NCBI RefSeq assembly: GCF_030463565.1
Contig: NC_134643.1
Span: forward strand, 217,672,583 to 217,736,582
Source: Pelecanus crispus
Taxonomy: Eukaryota; Chordata; Aves; Pelecaniformes; Pelecanidae
Length of the DNA: 64,000 nt
Direction of reading: 5' to 3'
In this document: positions 29,505 to 42,469 of the stretch, in pieces
Position numbering within the stretch: the stretch's first letter is position 1
How the letters are laid out: each line of letters opens with the position of its first letter
Notes under the pieces: model-generated
The model's database searches: none
What the model was told of the DNA's origin: nothing
Seen by the model: only the letters and a program-made list of their open reading frames with translations
Made by a program: the position numbers and the translations under genes

Positions 29505-29974
29505 ACCATGAGTAGTGACAGTGGTTCGCTTTCCTGTATCCCTCATTGATATTTCATCTTTGAGATGAAAGGATTTATAGACCTGGCTGGAAAACAGATA
29601 TTCTATACAATAAAAAAAAAAAAAAAATGTTCCTGAAGTATTTTTTACCACCAGTCAGAATTGAAAGCCAAAATAACAACATTTTTTAGTGAATTAAAGC
29701 TATGATAAAATTCAGAAGTCAGTCAAAATAAACTGCTTGTCTTGTGGTTACATTAAAAGAGCTGAGAAAAGGTAACTTTGTAAGTCAAATGGAAACTTCA
29801 TTCAAAAAGATGTCAATCTTTAAAATTTTTGTACCAATATTAATGTTCTTTAACAGTTTTGAAAAAAGGTGTTTTCCTCAGGAGAGAGCTGGAATGTCCT
29901 CCCGCATACCATTTACTTGGTATGTCTCCTCTACCACTAACTGTATACAAATTAAACATTGTGGTATTTCTGCT
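29505..29974. other. GRM5 intron, nothing recognised
   Basis: Includes an A-rich run near 29,612-29,628, otherwise unique AT-rich sequence. Confidence 0.55.
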
Positions 29975-30018
29975 TCTGTTGTATTACTTTTCTGTTGTAT
30001 TACTTTTCTGTTGTATTA
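29975..30018. repeat. 16-bp tandem repeat abutting a CR1 fragment
   Basis: The unit TCTGTTGTATTACTTT occurs 2.7 times (29,975-29,990, 29,991-30,006, 30,007-30,018) and runs directly into the CR1 junction. It may have arisen during insertion or repair. Confidence 0.9.
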
Positions 30019-30320
30019 TTTGTATTGAGGGGCCCAAAACTGGACACAGTATTCCAGGTGCGGCCTCACCAGTGCCAAGTGCAGGGGGACAAACACTTCC
30101 CTGATCCTGCTGGCCATATCATTCATGATACAAGCCAGGATGCTGTTGGCCTTCTTGGCCACCTGGGCACACTGCTGCTCATGTTCAGCCAGCTGTCCAC
30201 CAACACCCCAGGTCCTTTTCGGCCAGGCAGCTTTCCAGCCACTCTTCCCCAAGCCTGTAGCATTGCATGGGGTTGTTGTGCCCGAAGTACAGGACCTGAT
30301 ACTTAGCCTTGTTGAAACCG
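30019..30320 (-). mobile_element. CR1 ORF2 internal fragment without a 3' end
   Basis: The minus strand encodes part of the CR1 C-terminal region ([20 protein letters not shown] to VQFWAPQYK). The sequence then ends at 30,019 without the rest of ORF2, the 3' UTR or octamers. Target-primed copies normally keep their 3' end. This is therefore either an inverted 5' piece that lost its partner or a deletion remnant. Several frameshifts lie toward 30,300. Confidence 0.85.
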
Positions 30321-31446
30321 TACATGAAAGACCAGTTCTTATATTTACAACAGCTAACTTGTGATTTCTCTGAAAGCTAAGTTTGGTAAAAGACCTGCAT
30401 GATTCTTGAATCACGCAGGAGACACTGAATGCCAACAGCACTTAAGGACGTCATGTAAAGATAGTTGATTTCCCCTTTGAGTAGTCTGTTCAGACTGTGA
30501 ATTATCCTTTCTTCAAATGAAATGACTGTGTTCCTCCAACCTATAGCCCCTTTATATTGATATGTTCTCAGGGCTTCTATTTCCAGGCTTTGCTCTGATC
30601 TTTCTATTGGCTAAACCAAAAAGCTTTAGTTCTCCCTTCGCTTCTGTAAAGTGCATTTTCCAGATACTAAGTTATTCTTATAGACCTTGTATAAACCTTT
30701 CCAGTTTTTTCAAATCCTTTTTTAAGAGCAGGTACCTCTTTTTTGCTCCTTTTTTAGGGGGATTGGTACTCCATTTGCTTCTTCAACTTGCAGGCAAGCA
30801 GGATTTTTTTTCCATAGATCAGCATACAAGCTGCTGTTTCTTACCTTATTAGCAAACCAATACAGTGGTGGTCTATAACATGTACTGTTTATTTTTCCCT
30901 TTTACGGCTTTCTGCCTCTATCTTTTCATAACTCATCTTCTGCCCATCTGTCTTCCCATCTCACCTTACTCAATGTTTGGTGGTTTTTTTTTTTCTCTTC
31001 TTATCATCTCTTTTTCTGGTTACATTAACTCCTTGCTTCTCCCTCCCCGGTTACGTTTAACATTTTTTTTCCCTTTCATCCTTCTCTGGTCAAAATAAGA
31101 TTATCAAATAATTTCCGGTAGATAATTGTATGAATAAGAAAGGATGCACTGATCTGGAAATTTCTAAAACTTTTGGTTTATGTGATTATGACTATCAACC
31201 AATGCAGACTGAGCCCTTGCTAAAATAAAGACCATCAAAGTTGCACACTATTTTTAAAGTTCTTTCACCTGGAGAATCCAGACTTAGTCCAGATGTCTTC
31301 TAAAGTTCAGGATTTGAAGTCCAGATTCTCATTAAAAAAAAAATCTGATTCTAACTAACATATTATTCAGCAATTCTACATTTATTTTGTCTTAAAGCCT
31401 TGCATATCACAGTTGTCTAATTTACAGATTTGGCATTTAGTGAAAT
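30321..31446. other. GRM5 intron, nothing recognised
   Basis: Pyrimidine-rich on the plus strand from about 30,560 to 31,090. That bias keeps Phe/Leu-rich frames open without any sign of a gene. Confidence 0.55.
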
Positions 31447-31910
31447 GGTTTCTTCTCCCAAGCGGTTAGCGATAGGACAAGAGGAAATGAGCTCAAGCTG
31501 CACCAGGGGAGGTTTAGATTGGATATTAGGAAGAATTTGTTCACTGAAAGGGTAGTCAAGCATTGGAAGAGGCTGCCCAGAGAGGTGGTGGAGTCACTAT
31601 CCCTGGAAGTGTTCAAAAAACGGGTAGATGTGGCACTTCAGGACATGGTTTAGTGGGCATGGTGGTGTTGGGTTGATGATTGGACTGATGATCTTAGAGG
31701 TCCTTTCCAATCTTAATGATTCCTAGTTTTTATCTTCATTATAAATAATCCAGCCACCAAGCCAGGAAACATGAAATTGCTACTCTCCCCTTAATTGGTT
31801 TAGTGATGGACTTGGTAATGTTAGGTTGGTAATGTTAGGTTAATGGTTGGACTGGATGATCTGAAAGGTCTTTTCCAACCTGAACAATTCTATGATTCTG
31901 TGATTCTATG
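31447..31910 (+). mobile_element. CR1 3' end with dimeric 3' UTR
   Basis: 5'-truncated within the last ORF2 codons ([15 protein letters not shown] region). The stop is followed by a first 3'-UTR unit ending ATCTTAATGATTCC, a 60-80 bp spacer, then a second 3'-UTR unit with ATTCTATG, ATTCTGTG and ATTCTATG. A 14-bp unit (GGTAATGTTAGGTT) is duplicated at about 31,814-31,841. The two-unit UTR is shared with copies at 43,200-43,453 and 59,219-59,460. Confidence 0.92.
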
Positions 31911-34900
31911 AAACACAGGACATTTTTTCATTTGCAAGCAAAGCCTTGAAGGTGAAAAATAAGCTGAAATTCTTCCTCTATTTCACCTTCATCAGTTTCA
32001 ACCATTTTCATACCCAGCTTCATTCCCAATTACTTTGGAGTAGGTTCTTGGCCTAAATATCTGTTGCACTTAGAGAGCCCAAAACCATGTCCCATCCACT
32101 TTCTGTCCACCAGGTTGCCTCAGAGACAGTCTTTGTAAGCAAGACGAGTGAGCAGTCAGGGAGCATGCTGGCATGTTCTTAAGGGTGTTCTCTGGCTCAC
32201 AGAAAGTATTGTAGATGGCTGTGATCTTGGATCTGTGCTGAACAGACAGCATAGATGCATCCTGACAGCAAGTGACTGAAACTATATTTAGGCATGGAAA
32301 AGGAGCACAAGCAAGAAGTTTGGAAAGGGTTCTTATACCTTCTGTTGATGGAGGAGGAGCAGTGAGGTTCAGCTCCTTTTCCATTTCCATCCTAGCTTTG
32401 CAGCTCAGAGAATTTTTTGGTAGGTTTCCAAAGAAGTCCAGGGAGGAAAAATAGTAAAAATAGGCAGGTGCTGCTCATTTGGTTTTATGAGTAGAACAGA
32501 ACTTAAGGTTGCATTTGATAGCTAAGCAGTTCTTCCTTTTTCTTTCATCTTTACCACACAAAAATACAGAATTTAAACCCTTTTCACATTAACAGAAGCT
32601 TTCAGAAAGATTAGGATATGTGCCCAAAATTATAATATTCGAGAGTGTATATTATCTTTCCAATATAAGCTTCTCATATGTCTTCAGTCATAGTTATATA
32701 TATAAAGGGCTTCTTTGGTTTTTTCCTTCCAAGAGCACTGTGGGATGTGAAGTTACCTTGCTCATTTTCATGCATATGCAAAAAGACAGGCAATTTGTCT
32801 GACCTATTTCTTTCCCTAAAGGGAAAGTATGAGGCTAGCTCAAATTTAAGGGGTAAAAAAATGTTGAAGTTGGATCAGATGCTCTCTTTCTCTGACTTGC
32901 ATCTCTCCCTTGAAAGCCCACTGTGCAGGGTATTTAGATACTCAATGTCTTTTTTGGCACCTCCATTCCTACTGAAAAGAAATGAATATGTAGATGCTCT
33001 GTGTCTTACTGGATATGGGACTGAAAGTTTTCTTCACTCAGAATTGCTATGGAGGGATTTCCACCCCACCCCCCCACCCCCCATCCCCCCAAATCCAAAG
33101 GCATTTATGCAAAAGCATAAATATCAGCATGCCCAAGTAGCTCAAAATGAAGCATCTGGTACAAAATATATTCAGGGATCTCAACCTTATTGATTTTGTG
33201 CAAAAGTCAGACTTACGCAATGACTGGGACCAGCTAGGAATGTAGTTCCTTCTGGTAAGCTGTGTAAGATTCAACCAAGGAGTGGAGTGTAAGCTTTATT
33301 GATATAACAACACCCTGCTATAGAGTTTTATTGAAAAAGCCAAGGTTACTTGACCTGTAGACTTACCAATTTCTCTTTTCCTCTACCATTCCCTATTTGG
33401 CTCTTTCTTCAATTGTGCGAATTTCCTGCCCCTCCCTCTCTCTCTGGCCTCTTGCCTGTTAACTAGAACTGTCTGAATCACCCAGGCTAACATAGTCCTT
33501 TTCTTTCCCTGCTCCCAAGCTGATTTTATTACAGCGCTATGCATTATTCATGTGTATTCAACCAACAGTTTATGCAGACAGATTCTGTTATGCGAGCTGT
33601 TCACAGGCTGTTCAGGCAGGGCTAGACGGTGCCTTTAGGCACCACCCTGTGGGAGGAGTGACATGTAAATGGTGCTGACCCAGGAGGCAAGGTGCTGAGA
33701 AGCCTCTCAGTCACGCGTGGTTGCTTATGACCATATCAGGCCAATGCTGAAGCCTCTCCATATGCATGCAATGGCACATGTGTCACACTAAGCCACACTA
33801 TGGGAGGGAAGACTATTACGTCCTCAATTCTGTGCTGTGGATCTGCCTTTGCTCTTTGGTTAGCTTATGCCTCTGTGGGCTGGAAACATAGTACTATCTC
33901 TTATGCTAGCCCTGTTCAACTGTTGTGGTCAGGAGTGGGAGTCAAATTAAATCACCAGAACTAGAAAATTTGGCCTGAGAATACTGGGTGTGGAGAGCAG
34001 GACAGTGCAGTGGCTACTAGAGCAGGGAGTTTGGGATGGTTTACGTGGAAGAGAGAGACACAGTTCGGTGCTCTCCTGGACTACCCATGTGGCCCCTAGG
34101 AAATTGTAGAGACCATGCCAATGCCTTGTGATGGAGAGACTGGTTCAGATACACCATGGTTGCATTGGGCTGTACCATTATAGTATTGTGCTAAAGTTGA
34201 TCAGTCCACTGAGAAGTAGAGCATGGGACATGATACCATGGAGCTGAGGATCTCAGCTAGTGGCTCTGTACAACCAGCTAGATCAGAGCTACATTGGATG
34301 TGCCTGCTGTGGACATGCCTCCAGCCATCTGCAAGGGGGCCTGCTTAATGATTTTATAATCGTTTGGCATTTTGTAGGCTGAGAATTGGCACACATGGAT
34401 GTCTTTGAAGCATTTGCTCTAAACACCCACATTTCAAATGTGTAATGGAAGTGCTGTGAGGATCAATACTTTGGAGAGTAAGGGACACTCAGGTGCTACG
34501 GGTAATGTAGGGCAGAGAAGCTCATGGACATGTAGTTTGTGTACAAGTTCTGCTACCAACTAAACATGGGTTTGTGCCCTTCGAGAAGGTACCCTGAAAC
34601 ATTATTGAGAAAAAGTACCTTGATTGACATATGAAGACAGAAAGACAGAGGACACTGGAAGCCTGGAAAACTGAAAGCTTGAAGGCTGGTTCCTATTTCT
34701 CTTTTACACACACGCTTTTAACTGATTTTGTTTTTTCTACTCTTGAACAGTTGGTAGAGTGGGTGTTACATCCAACACCTCTGTGTGACAAATCTCAGCC
34801 TACAAAATACTGACACGTTACATTTCATTAACCATATGGGACCTAATTATGCTGCCAGCGAAAATACAGGTGCAAGTCCCAAAGGATCCATTTGCTGTAT

Positions 34901-35171
34901 ATGCATGGGCCCTATAGAACCCTATAGTATGTTTGCCTACACAAATCAGGGAGTTCATTTGACATTTGCAACACACATGGATTCATCAAGATGTGTAAAG
35001 CCTCAGTTTTAATATGCAGCTGAAATAAAAGATGAGTTTTTACTCACAAGACAGAAGGTTTAGGGGGGGAAGGGGCACTGTCACTGTGTGCATACCAATA
35101 AATGAAAAAAAGTGTCAAGGTCTTCCCAGAAAGTAGCATTTCAGCTTTTTGCGGTCATATCCATAAAGAAA
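31911..35171. other. GRM5 intron, nothing recognised
   Basis: Unique sequence with a C-rich tract at 33,064-33,090. No gene or repeat assignable. Confidence 0.55.
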
Positions 35172-36416
35172 TGGTGGATGAATGAAATGGTGGATGAAGG
35201 AAAGGCTTGGTGGATGAAGGAAAAGCTGTGGATGTAATTTACCTGGACTTTAGCAAAGCTTTTGACACAGTCTCCCATAATAATCTCCTTGGGAAACTGG
35301 CAGCTCATGGCTTGGACGGGCATACTCTTCGCTGGGTAAAAAACTGGTTGGGTGGCCGAGCCCAGAGAGCAGTGGTGAATGGAGTTAAGTCCAGTTGGCG
35401 ACCAGTCACAAGTGGTGTTCCCCAGGGCTCTGTTTTGGGGCCAGCCTTGTTTAACATCTTTATCAATGATCTAGATGAGGGGATTGAGTGCACCCTCAGT
35501 AGGTTTGCAGACGACACCAAGTTGGGTGGGAGTGTCGATCTGCTCGAGGGCAGGATGGCCCTGCAGAGGGACCTGGACAGGCTGGATCGATGGGCTGAGG
35601 CCAACTGTATGAGGTTTAACAAGGCCAAGTGCCGGGTCCTGCACTTGGGTCACAACAACCCCATGCAATGCTACAGGCTTGAGGAAGAGTGGCTGGAAAG
35701 CTGCCCGGCTGAAAAGGACCTGGGGGTGTTGGTGGACACCTGGCTGAACATGAGCCAGCAGTGTGCCCAGGTGGCCAAGAAGGCCAACAGCATCCTGGCT
35801 TGTATCAGGAAAGCTGCGGCCAGCAGGAGCAGGGAGGTGATTGTCCCCCTGTACTCGGCACTGGTGAGGCCACACCTGGAATACTGTGTCCAGTTTTGGG
35901 CCCCTCAATACAAGAAAGACATTGAGATGCTGAAGCATGTCCAGAGAAGGGCAACAAAGCTGGTGAAGGGTCTAGAGAGCAAGTCTTATGAGGAGTTGCT
36001 GAGGGAACTGGGGTTGTTTAGTCTGGAGAAATGGATGCTGAGGGGAGACCTTATAGCTCTCTACAACTACCTGAAAGGAGGTTGTAGTGAGGTGGGTGTT
36101 GGTCTCTTCTCTGAAATAGTTTACCAACAGGATGAGAGGAAACAGCCTCAAGTTGCACCGGGGGAGCTTTAGATTGGATAATAGGAAAAAATTTATTAAT
36201 GGAAAGATTGGTCAAGCATTGGAACAGGCTGCCCAGGGAAGTGGCTAAGTCACCGTCCCTGGAGGTATTTAAAAGACATGTAGATGTGGCACTTTGGGAC
36301 ATGGTTTAGTCTAGTCTACCCTTAATTGGTTGAGTGTGGACTTGGTAATGTTAAGGTAATGGTTGGACTGGATGATCTTAAAGGTCTTTTCCAACCTGAA
36401 CGATTCTATGATTCTA
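35172..36416 (+). mobile_element. CR1 copy, RT C-terminal half to 3' end
   Basis: The plus strand has a 322-codon open frame from [15 protein letters not shown] through VPQGSVLGP, catalytic FADD and the C-terminal region to [14 protein letters not shown]. It then frameshifts into a tail that differs from sister copies (QQDERKQP and beyond), before returning to the standard GGACATGGTTTAGTC 3' UTR and two ATTCTATG units. The left end carries a triplicated TGGTGGATGAAGGAAA-type unit at 35,172-35,228. The frame up to the frameshift is undamaged, so it is young. Confidence 0.93.
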
Positions 36417-36764
36417 AAACTCACCAAAGGTAGCCAGAGTCCTTAAAAAAATGCAGCATTGCCATCCTCTACAGACAACCTGGAACACAGCAGCCTCAAT
36501 TTGGCAGTGCTCTCCCTGCCCTGTCTGTCTCTCTGGGATGTCGGTTCAAAAACATGAGCTCTACATAATGCCACTTGCAGCAATTTCATCACAGCTTATT
36601 TTATCAGGTGGGTTGTAGAAGGGCAGGGGTGAACTCTGTGCAGACTGGATATGAATGCCAAGAGGACTCTTAGCAAGAGGGGAGGAAGCAGAGTATCAAA
36701 GGTCTAGATGAAGGAGAAAGATGAGAGTACAGGATTAAGAGAAACAAAGTGCAGAAATAGCAAT
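36417..36764. other. GRM5 intron, spacer between a CR1 and an LTR
   Basis: Unique sequence, nothing recognised. Confidence 0.55.
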
Positions 36765-36769
36765 GGTGC

Positions 36770-37328
36770 TGTCCTGGTTTCAGCTGGGATAGAGTTAATT
36801 TTCTTCATAGTAGCAGGCATAGTGCTGTGTTTTGGATTTAGTAGGAGAAGAATACTGATAACACACTGATGGTTTAGCTGTTGCTGAGTACTGCTTATGC
36901 TAGTCAAGGACTTTTCAGCTTCCCATGCTCTGCCAGGTGCACAAGAAACTGGGAGGGGGCACAGCCAGAAGAGTTGATCCAAACTGACCAAAGGGCTATT
37001 CCATACCATGTGATGTCATGCTCTGTATATAAACTGGCGGGGGGTTGGTCGGGGAGCAGCGATCGCTGCTCGGGAACTGTCTGGGTATCAGTTGGTGGGT
37101 GGTGAACAATTGCATTGTGCGTCACTTGCTTTGTATATTATCATCATCATTATTGTATTGTTTTTATTACCATTACTATTTTACTTTATTTCAATTATTA
37201 AACTGTTCTTATCTGAACCCAGGAGTGTTTCTCACTCTTACTCCTCCGATTCTTTCCCCATCCCATCGGGGTAGGGGGAGTGAGTGGCTGCGTGGTGCTT
37301 AGTTGCTGGCTGGGGCTAAACCACGACA
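36770..37328 (+). mobile_element. Solo ERV LTR (family A), plus orientation
   Basis: The 559-bp unit starts TGTCCTGGTTTCAGCTGGGA and ends GGGGCTAAACCACGACA. It is flanked by perfect 5-bp duplications GGTGC (36,765-36,769 and 37,329-37,333). A TATATAAA box lies at 37,026-37,033 and an ATTAAA signal near 37,197. No internal retroviral sequence adjoins. It matches the copy at 7,919-8,494 in opposite orientation; both have perfect duplications, so they are separate insertions. Confidence 0.94.
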
Positions 37329-37333
37329 GGTGC

Positions 37334-40300
37334 TTAAGATGAATTATTTCACTGATACAATTGCTAGACCTGAGTAGTTAATACACCCTAGATCCTATCC
37401 AGAACATACCATATACAAGCCTGGAAATGCTTCACAGATTAAATATGATTTTACTACTAGGGAACCAAATGATTGAAAGCTGGTATGCTGTGTTGGAGGT
37501 CAACCATGGCACTTGTCTTGTTTCCCAAAGCTCTGGTCTCTCTTGTACTAGGCTATCTTTCATGGTTGGTGGTCATAACCTTCTACTATATGGGAGGTGC
37601 CATGCTGGGTCCTTCCCCTGTTGTTTGTGTATATTCAGTGGGGAGCACAAGGTCTGAAGTTGATCTTCAGATCAGAAGTGAGAATGCAGCAAGGTGCTCT
37701 CAAGGGACTAAATATTTCTGCAGACATAGCTAAAATTCAAGCAAAAGCAAACTACGGAATACAGCAATAACTCAAAACTGTGTTTGCATTTATAAGCAGT
37801 TGATTTGTCCTAAATATGCCAAGTAGAAGTGACTGAATTTTCCTTTATAAAATGGCTCTTCAAATCAATCATGTTAATAACTTCTCATAAGCTGATGGTT
37901 TCTCTCTGGCTAGATAAATATGTCATTTTGATATGATCATGGTAGAGGTGCTACTAGCTTCATTACATAAGCAAGAAATGAGTAATTACTTCACAATTTT
38001 GTAGAGGAGTTTGTAAAAAAAATCATAACTAGAACTATGACAACATTTGAGAGGTTTTTGTGTGCATTTGTTCTCTGCATTAGTGTGAAAAAATATTTTG
38101 ATAGCATTTTCCTTCATTTTTCTCTGTAGAAAACAGATAAACATTTTATAGGAAAAGGACGGAGTTGGGGTTTTTTTAATGAAAAATGTTTTTCAAAATA
38201 GGAAGAGTGGGTCCTTGTCATTTTCTGTTCGTGGAATTTGCTATTGTCTTATCACCTACACACCACACCTCTGGACAGCCATGGGTTAGAGTTCATAAAC
38301 CTGATGGCTGTTTTTGCTTTCCTCTAAAAATAGCCATGGTGACATCTGCAGTGAAACTATTTTGTTAATCTGCATGGGTATGTGAGAAGATGCTCTGACT
38401 TCCAAGACCAGCATTTTCTCTGGCATGTATTGAATAAATAACAAGACTGATTGCTTTGGGTTTAAATATAATCTATATAGTATTTGGGGCAATATACTAA
38501 GTAATATCTCAGGCAGTTGGTCAGATTGTGATTATCATCTCTTTATGGGCTTTGCTTGAAATGTTTTAATCTATAAAATGTTGTAATATTCTGAAGTCCA
38601 TAGTGATGTTTTTAACTCAGTATAATCTTTGCAACTGAAAAGTCTCCACAAAGTTACTGAGTGACACTTTCTGATAGGAAGGATTTTGTAGTAAGAAAGG
38701 ATATTTACTGCCTTCCTTCCAATCACACATTGCTTTAATGTTATGAATAGTTTAGAAATTAATAAATGGTTACTGATTACTTACAAACAACATATTAGTT
38801 AGGTGCCTAACCTTTCTTATAGAAACTCAGTACAGAAACACCCAGACCTGCAGCTGAGCAACCTCCTGATTTATTCAGGAATTCAGTTTCAGAGATACCT
38901 GGCCTACCTGTGGATAAACCAGTTGTGGAATAAAGCACCCCCTACTTAAACTGGTTCTTGGTCTGAGCTACATAGCCTTGACTCAGTGCTGTGCTTGTAT
39001 GGCATCCTGTCATGTACTTCAGCACCATTAAGTGTACACATGCATTGCCAGTTTGTTAAACAGGAACATGAGGATTTCTCTCACAAGCCAAGAACTATTT
39101 GTTTTCTACAGTCTATATTTCTTTGTGTATCACTGTGATTCTGTGATATTTATTTGCACTAAGTCTATTTATTTGCACTGAAAGCTTTTCCTCTCGTTAT
39201 GCTTTTGAATAGCATTTAGCATTGAGGTACCCTCACATTAGCTGGTGTCCATATGTGCCATTACAAGTAAATTATGACAAGAATTTTTATTCCCTATCAC
39301 ATGCACTCTTGACTTACTTTACTATTAAAGCTTGAGTCCTTTTCTTTCATCGACTGTTTTATTTCTTTAGTCCAGAGAGTGCTATGGAATTGGACAAAAA
39401 GAGATGGCAGATTCAATCCATCACGTACTCTGCAGGGTTCTGGTTCAGCAAATGCTCTGAACCTTTGTGCTATTTGCTATACAGTTCAACCATCTAAGAA
39501 GCTGCAAACCAAAAAGTATCCTTTGCTGATAGACAATAGACTGCTGAATGCATCTGTGACAAGTTTTTAGTATTACCTGCCAGAACAAGAGCAATGCTAA
39601 TGAAGGAATTGCCTGCTTGCCTTAATTACATGTTTCACCAAGGATTCTTACAGTGTGTGGCAATTAGTTTATTAATTTTCTTCCTTTCATTACCTTTTTC
39701 TGAGCAAAGCCCCTTGACTCTTCAGTCTTGACTGAAACAGAAACAGCTATATTATTGTAAATGTTGTAAAAACAGCACCTTGGAATAAACTTGCTGTTGG
39801 AGATCACTGATGGCTAACAAAATGCTGGTTCTACATATTTCTGTTGTTGATATGAAAAATGGTACTTGTAAGATGCTGGTAGCTCAAAATTGTATCTGAA
39901 AATGATAAGCACCCATGTGGAACTTTGGACACTATTCCAGTTCTGGTGTCAAGACCTTAAATTTCTCATATGTCCAAGAGCAGTTCTAGTCTTTTTGAAA
40001 CAGATTAACCTGAAGCTGTTTGGGACACAGAATGGAATATCCCCAGGCATGTGTACATAACTAAATAAAAAAGACCAAGGGCTGAGCTTGAGCACTGCAC
40101 TTTCTAACTGTTAACTCACACCCTGCTTCTCTTCTGGACCACTATAATGATCCCTATACAAGGCAAAACTGCTATAATGAGGACTGGACTGAAGCAGTGG
40201 CTGGAAACTAATCTATGTTACTTGTCCTTGTCCTATCCCTTGTCCAGTCTTCTATTGTGTAGAAGCCCTTGTGTGAACATAAAGAGGCAGCATCTTCCTT

Positions 40301-42469
40301 GTGAGCTTTACAGTACTAAATGTCATGCAATTCTGAATTTTCAGTTGCTATACCTGAAGAATCTTAATTTGCTTGTTCTTGAAAAGCTGGTACAATCTGA
40401 TCATACCAGTCCTGCCTATTTTGAATACTTTGTGATTCGTACTGTCTCCAACTGTGCCTAGGAATTATTTGGGACAGTTCTATTTGATCCAGGCAAAAAT
40501 TATTCCAGGGACTATTGTAGCAATTTAATACCATCAAGAATCATGTTTCAGTAATAGCGAATGTTCTCTGGTGCTGCTTTAATATACTAGTATAAATGTT
40601 ACCTTTGTTTCCTGATAAATATCTTTCTTAACCTTCAGGCATATATTAAAGAAAGCAGTAATGAATACAAGCACAAACACATAGATTTTCTCTCCACTCA
40701 AATCTTTGCAGAGTCTTCTTTGTTTTCTAAGGATCTTAATTTCTTTGCAGCTCTCTACAGCTTGTTGAGACATTTAGTAGCTGAAAATGTATTATTATTA
40801 AATGTACTTTGTTTTATTGGAGTGAATAATGAGACACTAAATAATGCTAGCTGTGAGCTCACTCAGTTTTAATTAAATTAATATATTTTGTATAAACATT
40901 ATTGTTTATTGGAAGAGGGTTAATTTCAAAAGAACAGGTATCTAAGAAATTAAGAAAGATAATGAATTATATAAATTAAACTACTTAGGATCAGACAGTC
41001 AATATAAAGCAGAACAGGCACTAATGCAAAGATGGCTTTCTTATCCAAAGTTTTCATCCCAGTTAATGGTATCTACTGGAAAGGGATCTGCTGGGAAAGG
41101 ATTTTCTCATTAGGAATGGAGGTAAGAGCTTTAAAATCCCTCAGAAAGTTTATTTAGATAATGTATCATTGATATCCAAAATAGTAATAAAGTAAAAATT
41201 GTAAAAGTCAAGATGAGTTAAGTCTCACAAAGTAAATAAAAACAGGTTGCTAAAGTCCACCATTGCTGTGTGCAAAGTTATGAAGAACAACAAGAACAGA
41301 CTGGGTCAACATTAAAAGTAATTCAGTCTTGGCCCTAATCCAAACCAAACATTTCTTGGCATAGAAGTGGCTCTAGGTGGAAAAGACTTCATTTTCCTTC
41401 AAGCTGGTAATTAGTTTGTCCCAGAGACCCTATCCATTCAATGGAGAGTCACTTCTAAGGGGTGAGTCAACCCTCCATTTTATTTAACCTGTTCATTAGT
41501 GACTGAATTGCTCCCTTCCTTACTAGGGTAATTTAGATAAGTATTTAAAATCACATGTGCTGAATAACAGTCTTCATAAAGATGAAGACTGTAGAATATG
41601 AAGGCAAAGGCAAGTTGATTGGCAGGAAGGAGGTTATGGAAGTGGAAAGGACCATAACTGAAGTGGAAGAAAAACTCTTCAGTAAAATTAAAGGGAGTGT
41701 TGGATAATTTTAGTCCCAGAGGATTAAGACTAATTATCTGTGAAATCATAATCTTCACAGCAAAGTGTTTTTCAGAGGGAATTTTAAGTTATTTTTTTGG
41801 GGTTCTTTAAAAAACCCATTGTTTCAGAGGTGGCAGTGTAATACTGGAGAGTAGCATAGACAATGGATATACTTTAATGCATGTCTGTGTGGGTGGAATG
41901 ATCTCATTATCCACAGACCATGTCTCTGTGGTATGTTTGCTTTCAAACAAACTTTGAAGAAAATTATATGGAAGTAAATGTAAGATCCCAGATCTTTTTA
42001 ATCTTTTTTTTAATGGGATTTTTTTTTTTCTACCTAAAGAGAGAAAATGTGGTTTGGGTTTCCTCTGTCTAGGCTTGTTAAGCACTGATATAGTGCTACG
42101 AGGAAATTAGAGTAAGGGTTTGGGTTTTCTAGTAGTTGGAAAATGCTGCCATGAAACTGAGGTGGGCAGGAAACTGGGTGACATGGGAAAAGAATGTATG
42201 GCATTGCATAAGGTTCTTCACAGAAGTCTTCAGTGATCAACACGGACTAGTTTCATTTAATGTTTTTGTAACTATAATTAGTTTAATCCCTGGGATTTTC
42301 TAACAATGAAAAATATTAACCATTAGAAAAGACAAAAAGAGTAATCATACAAGAAGAATTAGATGGTTTTGGAGACTAGGCTAAAAGGAATTGTACCAGG
42401 CATTTAAAATCTTCCCTGTCTTTAGTTATCTAGCCTAAATCTATCTATAGCCTAACTCTGTCTCCTTTC
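37334..42469. other. GRM5 intron, the longest stretch here without a recognisable young repeat
   Basis: AT-rich unique sequence with only short chance frames. Conserved non-coding elements could be present but cannot be judged without alignment. Confidence 0.55.
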
